Origin: JAKVAV01 sp964651785
GTDB lineage: Bacteria > Bacteroidota > Bacteroidia > Flavobacteriales_D > Cryomorphaceae
NCBI GenBank assembly: GCA_964651785.1
Contig: CAZYWJ010000032.1
Span: forward strand, 1 to 32,970
DNA: 32,970 nt
Direction of reading: 5' to 3'
The notes below the pieces were generated by a model that worked only from the letters and a program-made list of their open reading frames with translations, did not search any database and was not told the DNA's origin. Position 1 is the stretch's first letter, and each line of letters opens with the position of its first letter. A program made the translations under genes and the position numbers. This document shows positions 1 through 8,054 of this stretch, piece by piece.

Positions 1-1721
1 GTATTGAATACCGACTTTGAATTGAAGCCGCTTTCGTAGGCCAATCCGAGAATGGAAATATGGCTGTTATTGGTATCGGTTGCCAATGATTTAAAACGCT
101 CCAAGCGGTAGCCGTTTACAAAAGAGTTGAAATTTTGTCCGAAGCGATCATTCAACAGCCACGAGAGCTTATTCGGATGGGTATCCACTTGCTCGGCCAG
201 GGAACGCAAGCTGAGGGAAGGATTCAGGTACGGTTCCTCCTCTTCCATAAAACTTTCTAGTCGGGCGGATAAAGCCTGAGCTTCTTCCTCATCGATTAAA
301 GACTTTTCCTTTTCCGAGCGCTTTGTTTCTTCTTTCCTGTTGTAAAGCCTTTCCACAAAAGCCGCATAACGCGGATCTGATTTGATGGGATCGACCAATG
401 GATCGGAAAAACCCAGCATCAACACGGATGATTTTAATTCCATCGACTTTTCCAGCCAGGCAAATGCTTCGTCGGCCATTTGCCGCACGGCATAGCCCAT
501 GTACACATAAGAATGTGCTTGAAAAGCAGTGGGGCTCTCCGCTTCCGACTTTAATTCATCAAAGATTTTCTCTCCTTTCTTCGATTCTCCGCTCATGAGG
601 TAGGACAGGCAAACCACGGCCTTTTGATCCGTCGGCAGCCTCATCTCGGCAGGAATGGATTCGACGGATTCGCGCACCTCTTCGAAGCGTCCCATTTTTA
701 AAAGGATATACCACTTCGTGACGTAAGCGGGTATGTTAAAGGAATTTCTTTCTAATAAATAATCGACCTGCGACAGGGCCATCGAATAATTACCCGATCG
801 GTATTCGAAGTAAGCCTTGTAAAAAAGCGTTTCCTCCGAGAGTGGATCGATCATCAAAGCTTTGCCCAAGTGCTCGCTCGCTTTCTCCATCGACCCTTCG
901 AGCAGGTAGAGAAAGGCCATGAATTGTTGCGCTTCGGGATAATCGGGCTTTAGCGTAATGGCCTCTTCGGTGTATCGATAAGCTTCACGAAAATCGCAAT
1001 CCGCAAAAAAGGCAAGATTGGCCAATTGGTAGTAAGCACCGACATTCTTGTCATTGATATGCAGTGCGTTTTCCGTGTATTTCCTTACCAGATCCCAGGC
1101 CTCTTTTCCGTCCATAAATTCCGTAACACCCAAAAATCCGTAGGCATCAGCCAGCCCCACCATTGACTCGTCGTGTTGCGGATCCAAAGCCAGCGCTTTT
1201 TCGTAAAGACCGATTGCTTCCTTTACGGAAACGGGATTCCACTGATTAAAAAGTTGCTTGGCCCGAAGCGAGTACGCGTATGCGTCCAGGCTTTCCGTTT
1301 GTGGTTTTACCAAATGATCTTCGATCTCAAAATGTCCGAATTGCTCTCTCACCCTTTCGGCAATAGCCACGCTGATCTCGTCCTGCACCGCAAAGATGTT
1401 TTCCAAGCTACGGTCCCAGGTTTGCGACCAAAAATGAAAATCATCCTTCGCTTCGATGAGCTGCGCGGTGATGCGCACCTGCTCCTTCGCCAAGCGAATG
1501 CTCCCTTCGAGGACCACCTCCACTCCAAGCTTATCGCTGACTTCACTGACGGAAGCTGACTTTCCTTTGAAGAAAAAGGAAGAAGTACGCGAAGTGACTT
1601 TGAGTCCATCGACGGAAGAAAGCGCATTGATAATCTCCTCGGTGATGCCATCGGCAAAGTAATCCTGCTCTTTGTCAGGACTATTGTTCACGAAGGGAAG
1701 TACGGCGATCGAAGTTGGCAT
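1..1721 (-). CDS. TolB/FlgO-like + TPR + AraC-type HTH regulator (3' end cut by window edge)
   Basis: The frame stays open from ATG at 1721 to the window edge, giving 573 visible codons. Residues 4-130 match the TolB/FlgO-like module of Bacteroidota regulators (SIAVLPFVNNS near the start, FADGITEEIINAL, then VVLEGSIR and VRITAQLIEA). About residues 140-430 hold TPR-like helix pairs (for example EKALALDPQHDESMVGLADAYG split over two helices). From about 475 an AraC-type HTH begins and is cut inside its second helix (LAYESGFNSKSVFN). No membrane segment or signal peptide is visible, so it is probably a cytoplasmic DNA-binding regulator; ligand and targets are unknown. An in-frame ATG at 1739 would add six residues, and a stop lies 21 bases above that one. 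I prefer 1721 because related proteins begin close to the SIAVLPF strand (recalled, not searched). It lies 71 bp downstream of the barrel gene on the same strand and may be co-transcribed. Confidence 0.85.
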   Translation of the reverse strand, partial: MPTSIAVLPFVNNSPDKEQDYFADGITEEIINALSSVDGLKVTSRTSSFFFKGKSASVSEVSDKLGVEVVLEGSIRLAKEQVRITAQLIEAKDDFHFWSQTWDRSLENIFAVQDEISVAIAERVREQFGHFEIEDHLVKPQTESLDAYAYSLRAKQLFNQWNPVSVKEAIGLYEKALALDPQHDESMVGLADAYGFLGVTEFMDGKEAWDLVRKYTENALHINDKNVGAYYQLANLAFFADCDFREAYRYTEEAITLKPDYPEAQQFMAFLYLLEGSMEKASEHLGKALMIDPLSEETLFYKAYFEYRSGNYSMALSQVDYLLERNSFNIPAYVTKWYILLKMGRFEEVRESVESIPAEMRLPTDQKAVVCLSYLMSGESKKGEKIFDELKSEAESPTAFQAHSYVYMGYAVRQMADEAFAWLEKSMELKSSVLMLGFSDPLVDPIKSDPRYAAFVERLYNRKEETKRSEKEKSLIDEEEAQALSARLESFMEEEEPYLNPSLSLRSLAEQVDTHPNKLSWLLNDRFGQNFNSFVNGYRLERFKSLATDTNNSHISILGLAYESGFNSKSVFN

Positions 1722-1792
1722 AACCACCGCAAGATACATGCAATCACCGAATTGAGTTCAACCGGATCAATCTCTCCGATTCGCCGAAAGGC

Positions 1793-2677
1793 TTAACCCC
1801 AATTAACACGCAGTCCTAATCCGTTGCGGATGCTTGGATTGGCAAAAGTTTTTAGCTCGGGGATAGTGGTAAAATTGATTCCGGGAGATATTTCATAATA
1901 CAGATGTGTGCGCTTCCAAAACTCTTTGTTCTTTCCTAATCTGAAGTCGACCCCAAGCGGAATATAGGTCATTAACCCGAAGTTCATTTCGTTGTTAAAT
2001 CGCTCCGATTGATAGGTACCGTACCTTGAATTTTCCCTCCCATGGTAATCGTCATCAAACAAAAAATTATTGTAATAAATTTCGGTGCGGGCATTAAGCG
2101 AAACACCAAAGGCGATACCCACACCGCCGTACAAGGACCAGCGTGCCTCGGGATTGGTTCTAAATATTAAAGCTGCATCCAGTCTGATTTGATCGCTGAT
2201 GTATTCCATGAAATAGCTTTCGTCTGAAACGGAATCGACGACATAAATTTGACCGGTTTGGGTAGAAACCAGAGTATCAATCGGAAATCTTTCGTTTTTG
2301 TAAATATTTGAGCTGATCGCTGATCCCCCGAGGTAGGTTAAGCCCAGTCGAAGTAAAGGATTGCCTTTTCTCTTGTTTTTTTCTTCGTCTTGAAATTGAA
2401 GTCCGAGCGATATGGAAAACAACGTGTTGCCATTGTAAGTAGTACCTCCTGAGCCGGAAAAATCCGATAAATCCTCGCTGAGCATTTGGGATTGCGGCGC
2501 CAATTTTCGAAAATTCTCTAAGCTACCACCCGCAGTGCGCTCGGTGAAAGAACCGAGTTGTAAGAAAACATCAGTGATGGCAATAGACGATTGTTCGTCA
2601 GATGCATTCTCCTGAGAAGAAGCAGAGAGGTAAAAACAAATCAGAATTAGGGTTGAAATCAGGCGTAGGTTTTTCAT
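1793..2677 (-). CDS. Putative outer-membrane beta-barrel protein
   Basis: The 294-residue product starts with a clear Sec signal peptide (MKNLRLISTLILICFYLSAS, cleavage probably near SSQ). The rest alternates hydrophobic and polar residues in strand-like segments (LFSISLGLQF, PLLRLGLTYLGG, WSLYGGVGIAFGVSLNA, MNFGLMTYIPLGVDFRLG) and ends in LGLRVNWG, the kind of terminal strand seen in outer-membrane barrels. There is no lipobox and no T9SS C-terminal domain. I do not recognise the family. Its location is inferred from strand pattern and signal peptide only. It precedes the TPR/AraC regulator on the same strand with a 71-bp gap, so the two may share a transcript. Confidence 0.7.
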   Translation of the reverse strand: MKNLRLISTLILICFYLSASSQENASDEQSSIAITDVFLQLGSFTERTAGGSLENFRKLAPQSQMLSEDLSDFSGSGGTTYNGNTLFSISLGLQFQDEEKNKRKGNPLLRLGLTYLGGSAISSNIYKNERFPIDTLVSTQTGQIYVVDSVSDESYFMEYISDQIRLDAALIFRTNPEARWSLYGGVGIAFGVSLNARTEIYYNNFLFDDDYHGRENSRYGTYQSERFNNEMNFGLMTYIPLGVDFRLGKNKEFWKRTHLYYEISPGINFTTIPELKTFANPSIRNGLGLRVNWG

Positions 2678-2881
2678 GATGAACGGTTAATGTGTGGCTA
2701 AGTTAAACTCCGATGTAACTGAACTCCTCGGGAAGGGAAGTGTCCGCTCCGATATCTTTCAGTTAAACGCCGATTCATCAAAAATAGCGCCCTACACTAC
2801 TCTCTTTCAGCCTCTTTTAGCATTAAAATTTAATGTTCCATTGTAAACCCAAATCCATTGATTACTTCACAATGTCCTGCT

Positions 2882-3949
2882 CTACTTTGGCTTGACAATT
2901 TCTTCATCCACCAAGACTTGAAAAGAGTCTTCCATCGTTTCTTTCATCGGTCGAAAGGTCATGCCCAACTCTTTTTTGATTTTTGAGTTATCCGCTCTCC
3001 AAGGAATGTTGACATTGTTTCGGATATACTTCCAAGTGAATAGCTTATTGGTCAAAGGACCTACGATCATCAGCAACCATTTGGGCAGCGCCTTTTTCGG
3101 AAGAGGAAAGCGATCTCCGTATTTGGGCAGCAGAACGGTTCCCATTTCCAAAAAGTTGGTTTCGTGGGCTGAAGTAATGTAACGGCCTTTCGCCTCGGGG
3201 GTAAAGCCCGCACGGAAATGTGCTTCAGCTACGTCGCGAATATCAACCAAACCGATTCCGATTTTGGGTGCACCCATTTTCATCTCTCCTCCGCCCAGCA
3301 TTTTCAAAATGTTCATACTTTCTGAGGTAGTATTTCCGGGATTCAAAGCCGGGCCCAGTACCAAGGACATATTAATGGTCACCAGATCCCATCTGTCTTG
3401 GTTCTCGTTTATTTCCCAAGCTTTCTTTTCAGCCAAGGTTTTGGAGTAAGAATAAGGTTGGTAGTCGAGAGATGCCGTGGTATTCCATACATCTTCGGTA
3501 AGTTTTCCTTCGGGAGCGTTTATCGTATCAATCGCGTCGGTGTAAATAGCCGCGCAACTACTGGTTACCACTACCCGCTTTACTGATTCAACTTCATTGG
3601 CTGTATTGAGAACATTGGCCGTACCCTTCACCGCAGGCTCAATAAGCTCTTTTTGCGGGTCTTTCACATCGGTAGAAAAAGGAGAAGCCGTATGGAAAAC
3701 CAATTCGCAACCTTCCATAGCCGATTGGTATGAGCCCTCTTTCAATAAATCGGCTGCGAAAAAACGGATGGTGCCTTTTGATTTGGCGGCAGCATCCTTG
3801 AGGTGACTTATTTTCTTCTCGTTATCCGGATTTCTTACCGCAGCGTGGACGGTGAGTCCGTCATCCAAAAGTCTTTTGACCAGCCAACTGGCTACGTAAC
3901 CATTTGCGCCGGTTACCATTACAGGTTTTGATTTGTCTATTGTTGTCAT
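2882..3949 (-). CDS. Extended SDR: NAD(P)-dependent aldehyde/dihydroflavonol-reductase-like
   Basis: The 355-residue protein carries the N-terminal Rossmann nucleotide motif TGANGYVA (residues 13-20), a serine in VVVTSSCAAIY (about 130) and the active-site Tyr-x-x-x-Lys pair Y166/K170 in YSYSK. Together with its length this places it among extended short-chain dehydrogenases similar to dihydroflavonol, cinnamoyl-CoA and methylglyoxal reductases. It probably reduces an aldehyde or ketone with NADPH in the cytoplasm; the substrate cannot be read from sequence. An AraC-type gene lies directly upstream on the same strand. Both genes have the same 27-bp motif and -7-like box at matching distances, so this SDR is very likely a target of that regulator. 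Confidence 0.88.
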   Translation of the reverse strand: MTTIDKSKPVMVTGANGYVASWLVKRLLDDGLTVHAAVRNPDNEKKISHLKDAAAKSKGTIRFFAADLLKEGSYQSAMEGCELVFHTASPFSTDVKDPQKELIEPAVKGTANVLNTANEVESVKRVVVTSSCAAIYTDAIDTINAPEGKLTEDVWNTTASLDYQPYSYSKTLAEKKAWEINENQDRWDLVTINMSLVLGPALNPGNTTSESMNILKMLGGGEMKMGAPKIGIGLVDIRDVAEAHFRAGFTPEAKGRYITSAHETNFLEMGTVLLPKYGDRFPLPKKALPKWLLMIVGPLTNKLFTWKYIRNNVNIPWRADNSKIKKELGMTFRPMKETMEDSFQVLVDEEIVKPK

Positions 3950-3978
3950 GGCTTTTATTTATCGAAATTCTGTGTTTG

Positions 3979-4034
3979 CAAAGATGATCGGATTCAGTTC
4001 AGCGCCTTAACACGAAATGCAGACAAGCTTACAC
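3979..4034 (-). promoter_or_regulatory. Promoter of the extended SDR with AraC-type binding motif
   Basis: Read on the minus strand, the box CATCTTTG (3986-3979) resembles the Bacteroidota -7 element TAnnTTTG and ends 30 bp before the SDR ATG. Twenty-one bases further upstream lies a 27-bp motif (plus strand 4008-4034, beginning TAACACGAAATGCAGA and ending GCTTACAC). It matches 22 of 27 positions of the motif at 5011-5037. No -33 TTTG is seen, which suits an activator-dependent promoter. That AraC binds here is inferred. Confidence 0.6.
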
Positions 4035-4045
4035 AAAATACCGAA

Positions 4046-4954
4046 CTAATTCAGGTTGCGGTATTCAACGGGAGTAAGGCCGGTTTTCGATTTGAACAAG
4101 CGCGTGAAGTAATGCGGGTAATTAAATCCCAAATCGAAAGCGATTTCGCTGATATTCTTTTCTGTTCCCAGAATGAGGTTCTTTGCCTTCTCTACTATAA
4201 AATCATTGATGTGATCTTTCGGCTTTCGACCGGTTGCTTTCTTTATCAAATCACTGAAATAATGGCTGGAAAGATGTGCCTTCCCGGCAAAATAGTGAAT
4301 GGTCGGAAGACCTGATTCCAAGTGCTTTTTCGATTGAAAATATGCCGACAAAGACGCTTCAAACTGAGCTACAACATCGTTGCTTTGGTGATTTCGCGTA
4401 TTGAATTGCCTCTCGTAAAAACGCAGGCTATAATTCAACAGCAGTTGGATATTGGAGACAATCACCCGCTGACTGTGATTATCAATTCGCTGATGGTATT
4501 CCTTTTCGATGAGTCGGACGATCTCATTCATCGTTTGCTCTTCCTCTTCCGATAAGTGCAGCGCTTCTGCGACTTCATATTTGAAAAATGAGTAATCATC
4601 CATTTGACCTGCCAAAGCAGAACCTCTGAGCAAATCAGGGTGGAAGTACAAGAGCCAACCTTGAATTTCGCCATAGCCGTAGGCACGCGTTGCCGTATAA
4701 ACTTGCCCCGGCGATGAAAACGCCATAACACCTTCTTCAAAGTCATATGGCTTTCGGCCATACTCCATCCCGCAACTTTTGTCTTTCATAGAAGTCATGT
4801 AAAAGTCACAAACGATTTTCGTGTTAACCTGATCTTCATCAATCTTGGTCTTGGAAGCGTCAATCAACGAAATCAATGGATGTTTGGGTTTGGGCATTCC
4901 CATAATAGAGTGAAGTTGACCGATAGACTCTATGCGAATAATCTTTTCAGACAT
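4046..4954 (-). CDS. AraC-family transcriptional regulator
   Basis: From ATG 4954 the product is 302 residues. The N-terminal half looks like the cupin-type sensing domain of AraC regulators. The C-terminal 100 residues carry two HTHs: LPTIHYFAGKAHLSSHYFSD, then ISEIAFDLGFNYPHYFTRLF followed by TGLTPVEYR, a textbook AraC signature. An in-frame ATG at 5008 exists but is unlikely. The -7-like box for this gene sits at 4982-4989, inside that longer reading. The duplicated 27-bp motif would then lie only 2 bp upstream of the start instead of 56 bp upstream, as it does before the neighbouring SDR gene (58 bp). It probably controls itself and the SDR. The ligand is unknown. Confidence 0.9.
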   Translation of the reverse strand: MSEKIIRIESIGQLHSIMGMPKPKHPLISLIDASKTKIDEDQVNTKIVCDFYMTSMKDKSCGMEYGRKPYDFEEGVMAFSSPGQVYTATRAYGYGEIQGWLLYFHPDLLRGSALAGQMDDYSFFKYEVAEALHLSEEEEQTMNEIVRLIEKEYHQRIDNHSQRVIVSNIQLLLNYSLRFYERQFNTRNHQSNDVVAQFEASLSAYFQSKKHLESGLPTIHYFAGKAHLSSHYFSDLIKKATGRKPKDHINDFIVEKAKNLILGTEKNISEIAFDLGFNYPHYFTRLFKSKTGLTPVEYRNLN

Positions 4955-4981
4955 TGTAATCTTGAGTGTTTTAGTTGATGA

Positions 4982-5037
4982 CAAAGATTGTCTTTCGCCA
5001 TGTATCAATGTAACACAAAACGCAGAAAGGCTAACAC
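4982..5037 (-). promoter_or_regulatory. Promoter of the araC-type gene with the same 27-bp motif
   Basis: The minus-strand box AATCTTTG (4989-4982) ends 28 bp before the ATG at 4954. The 27-bp motif (plus strand 5011-5037, beginning TAACACAAAACGCAGA and ending GCTAACAC) starts 21 bases beyond the box, exactly as in front of the SDR gene. Autoregulation by the AraC protein is the simplest reading. Confidence 0.6.
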
Positions 5038-5078
5038 TCGGTCGCCAAAAGTTATTTGAATTCGAATTCGTGCTGCAA

Positions 5079-5180
5079 TTAGCCTTTCACTTCTTTCACT
5101 CTATCGGCGTTCTTGGCAAAGCGACCCGCATCTCCGTAGAGCATATCACCTTTAGGAGTATCCTTATAAGTCTTGACCAT
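5079..5180 (-). pseudogene. Remnant of a pirin-family gene (C-terminal tail only)
   Basis: A 33-codon minus-strand frame from ATG 5180 to TAA 5081-5079 ends in GRFAKNADRVKEVKG. The intact pirin at 6821-7954 ends in GRFAKHADGVKEVKG. The DNA is also close: about 37 of 42 bases agree between 5083-5125 and the end of the intact gene. An in-frame stop lies about 18 bases upstream of the ATG, so no full pirin can be read. This looks like the 3' end of a second pirin gene, left after a deletion or partial duplication. A working micro-ORF is possible but unlikely. Confidence 0.6.
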
Positions 5181-5266
5181 GGACCGTGCCTGCGGAAATT
5201 AGTCAGAGCCGGGAATGCCGACTTAAACCAGATAATTAACCCTTCTAAGAAATAACTTCCACCTTA

Positions 5267-5318
5267 TTTGGAATTATCGTTCCATTATTCATAGGTTTGC
5301 AAACGGAACGATCATTCC
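5267..5318 (+). promoter_or_regulatory. Promoter of the classical SDR with two TetR-type operators
   Basis: A -33 element TTTG (5267-5270) and a perfect -7 element TAGGTTTG (5292-5299) are 21 bp apart, matching the Bacteroidota pattern. Two 14-bp sites cover the promoter: GGAATTATCGTTCC (5270-5283), overlapping -33, and GGAACGATCATTCC (5305-5318), at the expected transcription start. The first is the exact reverse complement of the site in front of the tetR-type gene. Repression by that TetR protein is inferred from the shared operator. Confidence 0.72.
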
Positions 5319-5341
5319 ATTATTAATTAAATCACACAACT

Positions 5342-6097
5342 ATGAAAAAATTAGAAAGTAAAGTAGCCGTAATTACGGGGGGAAATAGTGGAATCGGCTA
5401 TGCCTCCGCTGAAAAGCTTAAAGAGGCAGGAGCCACGGTAATTATCACAGGGCGGTCGGCAGAAAAGGTTGAAGCCGCAGCTAAGGAACTTGGAGTTAAG
5501 GGGATGGTGGCTGACGTAAATGATGTCAGCGCCATTTCATCCTTAGTTAAACAAATTAGTTCTGATTACGGAAAAGTGGACATACTTTTTGTCAATGCCG
5601 GAATATTCCAACCTGCCCCCGTAGGTCAAATCACGGAAGAGATGTTTGACCATCAAATGGGAATTAATTTTAAGGGAGCATTGTTTACAGTTGAAAAGTT
5701 CATTCCCATACTAAACGATGGCGCCAGCGTTATCAATCTCTCCTCCATTAACGCATATACAGGCATGCCAAATACAGCTGTATACGCAGCCTCTAAAGCG
5801 GCCATGAACTCTTACACCCGCACGGCGGCTACGGAATTGGCACCGCGAAAAATTCGTGTAAACTCCATTAATCCCGGTCCGGTCTCGACCCCCATTTTCG
5901 GAAAGACAGGCATGCCTGAAGAACAATTGCACGGATTTGCCCAAGCGATGCAAAACAGAATTCCCTTAAAGCGTTTCGGACTTCCCGAAGACATAGCGAA
6001 CCTCGTGATATTTTTGGCTTCAGATGATTCCTCATTTATGACAGGTGGAGAATATAACATTGATGGTGGTATGAATATAAATCCCATACTGAGCTAA
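5342..6097 (+). CDS. Classical SDR family oxidoreductase
   Basis: The 251-residue protein is a standard-length classical short-chain dehydrogenase. It has the cofactor motif TGGNSGIG (12-19), NAG (85-87), catalytic serine in INLSSINAY (about 134-135), YAASK with Y148 and K152, and PG at 178-179 after the core. It should catalyse NAD(P)-dependent oxidation or reduction of a small alcohol or carbonyl in the cytoplasm; the substrate is not evident. The ATG lies 23 bp after the second operator. The TetR gene follows 80 bp downstream with its own operator, so the two form a regulator-target pair. Such TetR-linked SDRs often respond to reactive aldehydes or quinones, but nothing here proves that. 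Confidence 0.9.
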   Translation: MKKLESKVAVITGGNSGIGYASAEKLKEAGATVIITGRSAEKVEAAAKELGVKGMVADVNDVSAISSLVKQISSDYGKVDILFVNAGIFQPAPVGQITEEMFDHQMGINFKGALFTVEKFIPILNDGASVINLSSINAYTGMPNTAVYAASKAAMNSYTRTAATELAPRKIRVNSINPGPVSTPIFGKTGMPEEQLHGFAQAMQNRIPLKRFGLPEDIANLVIFLASDDSSFMTGGEYNIDGGMNINPILS

Positions 6098-6112
6098 TAG
6101 AGCCATATTCAC

Positions 6113-6143
6113 TTGGAACGATAATTCCAATTCTCTAATTTAG
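6113..6143 (+). promoter_or_regulatory. Promoter/operator of the tetR-type gene
   Basis: The operator GGAACGATAATTCC (6115-6128) lies between TTG (6113-6115) and a -7-like TAATTTAG (6136-6143, one mismatch to TAnnTTTG) with a 20-bp spacer. It is the exact reverse complement of the first operator before the SDR gene. Its place inside the promoter suggests autorepression. Confidence 0.68.
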
Positions 6144-6177
6144 CGGGAGCAATATCAAAAAGGCTCCCGCTTTTATT

Positions 6178-6759
6178 ATGCCACGTGTAAAGACATTTGA
6201 TCAAGAAAAAACCTTAGAGAAGGCCATGGTACTCTTTTGGGAAAAAGGTTATTTCGCCACCTCAATGCAAGATTTGGTTGATCATCTGAAAATCAATCGA
6301 GCCAGCCTCTATGCAACCTATGGTGGTAAAAAAGAGCTTTTCACCAAATCATTTCAACTTTACCGCACTAAAAATATAGCAGGTGTCAGGTCATTTCTCG
6401 ATAGTCAGGACAATGTTCGACAAGGGATTAAAGCGCTTCTCAATATGGCCATTGAAAATGATGAACGAGATTTCAAACGAAAGGGCTGTTTCGTTGTGAA
6501 TACGGCGACCGAGCTTATTCCGGGTGACGACTTCATTGTGGCGGTTCTAAACGAGAACAAAGAAGTTTTTGAAGAGATTTTCTACAAATACCTTAAACAG
6601 AGCGAAGAAAAGGGTCAGATTGAAAAAGGAAAAGATTTGAGAGCAATAGCCTCACTGTTATTTGTAACCTACAATGGATTAAAGGTTGTTTCAAAATTTG
6701 ACCATGACAGAAAACACTATTCAAAAATGGTTTCTACCGTTCTATCCTTATTGGATTAA
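6178..6759 (+). CDS. TetR/AcrR-family transcriptional repressor
   Basis: The 193-residue protein opens with a TetR HTH: TLEKAMVLFWEKGYFATSM, then QDLVDHLKINRASLYATYGG and KKELF. The C-terminal half is helical and contains KGCFVVNTATEL, typical of the LmrA/YxaF/AcrR-like ligand domain. It would bind DNA as a dimer and release on a small ligand that is not identifiable here. Three near-identical 14-bp palindromic sites, two in front of the SDR and one in front of this gene, make it the probable regulator of both. It is convergent with the pirin gene, whose stop codon is 61 bp away. Confidence 0.9.
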   Translation: MPRVKTFDQEKTLEKAMVLFWEKGYFATSMQDLVDHLKINRASLYATYGGKKELFTKSFQLYRTKNIAGVRSFLDSQDNVRQGIKALLNMAIENDERDFKRKGCFVVNTATELIPGDDFIVAVLNENKEVFEEIFYKYLKQSEEKGQIEKGKDLRAIASLLFVTYNGLKVVSKFDHDRKHYSKMVSTVLSLLD

Positions 6760-6820
6760 ATTCGAACAAAGGACACAGCCAAAATATTTCTTATTCATCC
6801 TTTCTCCTTCTAAAGCCGAT

Positions 6821-7954
6821 CTACCCTTTCACTTCTTTCACTCCATCGGCGTGTTTGGCAAATCGGCCAATCGATGATTCATGAACCATATCGCGTCGCG
6901 GCCAAGGCCAGCCGCCAAATTGGGTTTTGTGGTAGTCTTCAAAAGCCTGCTTGATTTCCTCCTTGGTATTCATCACAAAGGGACCGTATTGCGAAACGGG
7001 CTCATTTATCGGTTTGCCTTGAAGGACTAGAATCTTACCCCGGTCGTTTCCATTATTCAATTGTATAATGCGATCGGGATGAACGCGCACCATGTGGTAA
7101 TTGGGAATTCGCCTCCCAGCAATTTCCAAGCTATCACCTTCGTAGTAATAGAGCGTTCGGTTTACACCTTTTGAAGCTCGTGGTAAGCTAATGGAAGCAT
7201 TTGGTTCTAAGTTGATATTCCAGATGCCCACCTCATTGACGGGATCGGCTGCCCAGGAATCGGGCGGCGGAGCAGGTGCCTTATGATTTCCCAGACTTCC
7301 CGCGATTACTTCAACATCGGTTTTATCTCCTTCGGCATCCGTGTCGGTATAGCGAGGAATGTCTTCTGCCCAAAGCATCTTGAAGTAGGGATTTACCATC
7401 TTGCTCTTGCGCGGCAGGTTGAGCCAAATTTGAAAAAGCTCCAGCGGATTTCCTTTGTTTTGGTGGATAAGCGGAAACATTTCGGAGTGTTGCACTCCCC
7501 CACCCGCAGTCATCCATTGGGTGTCGCCGTATCCATATCGGCCGGCAGCCCCGAGCGAATCTGCGTGATCAACCACACCTTTTCGTACGATAGTTACCGT
7601 TTCGAAACCCCGATGCGGATGACCCGGAAAACCGGGAACCTTTTTACCGTGGTACATGCGGAAGCCGTCTTTGATAATAAAATCATCGCCCAAGTCTCTA
7701 CCCTGAAGTGACGCAGCAGGCCCCATCTCTCCGTTTCCTTTGGGATAATCATCTTCGTGATGCGCACAAAAAAGAAAGGGATCAAAAGTTCCCCATTGAA
7801 AACCCAAAGGCTTCATTTGGATAATGGGGTCGAGATTAAATCGGTAAGCAATACCGTTTCTCACGGATTGCGCCGAACTGACAACAGGCGCAGCGATCAA
7901 GGTTCCCAAGCCCAAACTCAAATCGCGCAGGAAATTTCTTCTTTCAGAATTCAT
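6821..7954 (-). CDS. Pirin-family protein with Tat-type signal
   Basis: The 377-residue product carries the pirin cupin signature: HPHRGFETVTIVRKG, DSLGAAGRYGYGDTQWMTAG, then GGGVQHSEM. It also has the C-terminal pirin part with FVMNTKEEIKQAFEDY. The His residues of HPHRG and the HSE segment are the usual metal ligands, so a mononuclear metal site is expected; some relatives show quercetinase activity. The N-terminus SERRNFLRD (3-11) fits the twin-arginine motif and precedes a hydrophobic run ending APVVSSAQS. The folded, metal-loaded protein is therefore probably exported by Tat. Cytoplasmic pirins of about 230-290 residues lack such a leader. A relic of a second pirin tail lies at 5079-5180. 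Confidence 0.88.
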   Translation of the reverse strand: MNSERRNFLRDLSLGLGTLIAAPVVSSAQSVRNGIAYRFNLDPIIQMKPLGFQWGTFDPFLFCAHHEDDYPKGNGEMGPAASLQGRDLGDDFIIKDGFRMYHGKKVPGFPGHPHRGFETVTIVRKGVVDHADSLGAAGRYGYGDTQWMTAGGGVQHSEMFPLIHQNKGNPLELFQIWLNLPRKSKMVNPYFKMLWAEDIPRYTDTDAEGDKTDVEVIAGSLGNHKAPAPPPDSWAADPVNEVGIWNINLEPNASISLPRASKGVNRTLYYYEGDSLEIAGRRIPNYHMVRVHPDRIIQLNNGNDRGKILVLQGKPINEPVSQYGPFVMNTKEEIKQAFEDYHKTQFGGWPWPRRDMVHESSIGRFAKHADGVKEVKG

Positions 7955-8054
7955 AAGCTAAAAATAGGAAAGTAAGTTGGAAACAACGAAGTGTATTGAT
8001 TGGTTCAGAAAGGCTCAAAGTGAAGGAAGCAGCCTCTTCTCACCAAACAAAAAA

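Noticed and set aside
4955..5008. Longer AraC start at 5008
   Set aside because: It would place the shared promoter box inside the coding sequence and the 27-bp motif only 2 bp from the start.
4932..5255. Plus-strand 107-codon frame over the AraC start and pirin relic
   Set aside because: It overlaps the promoter and start of the AraC gene, and its middle is the antisense of the pirin tail.
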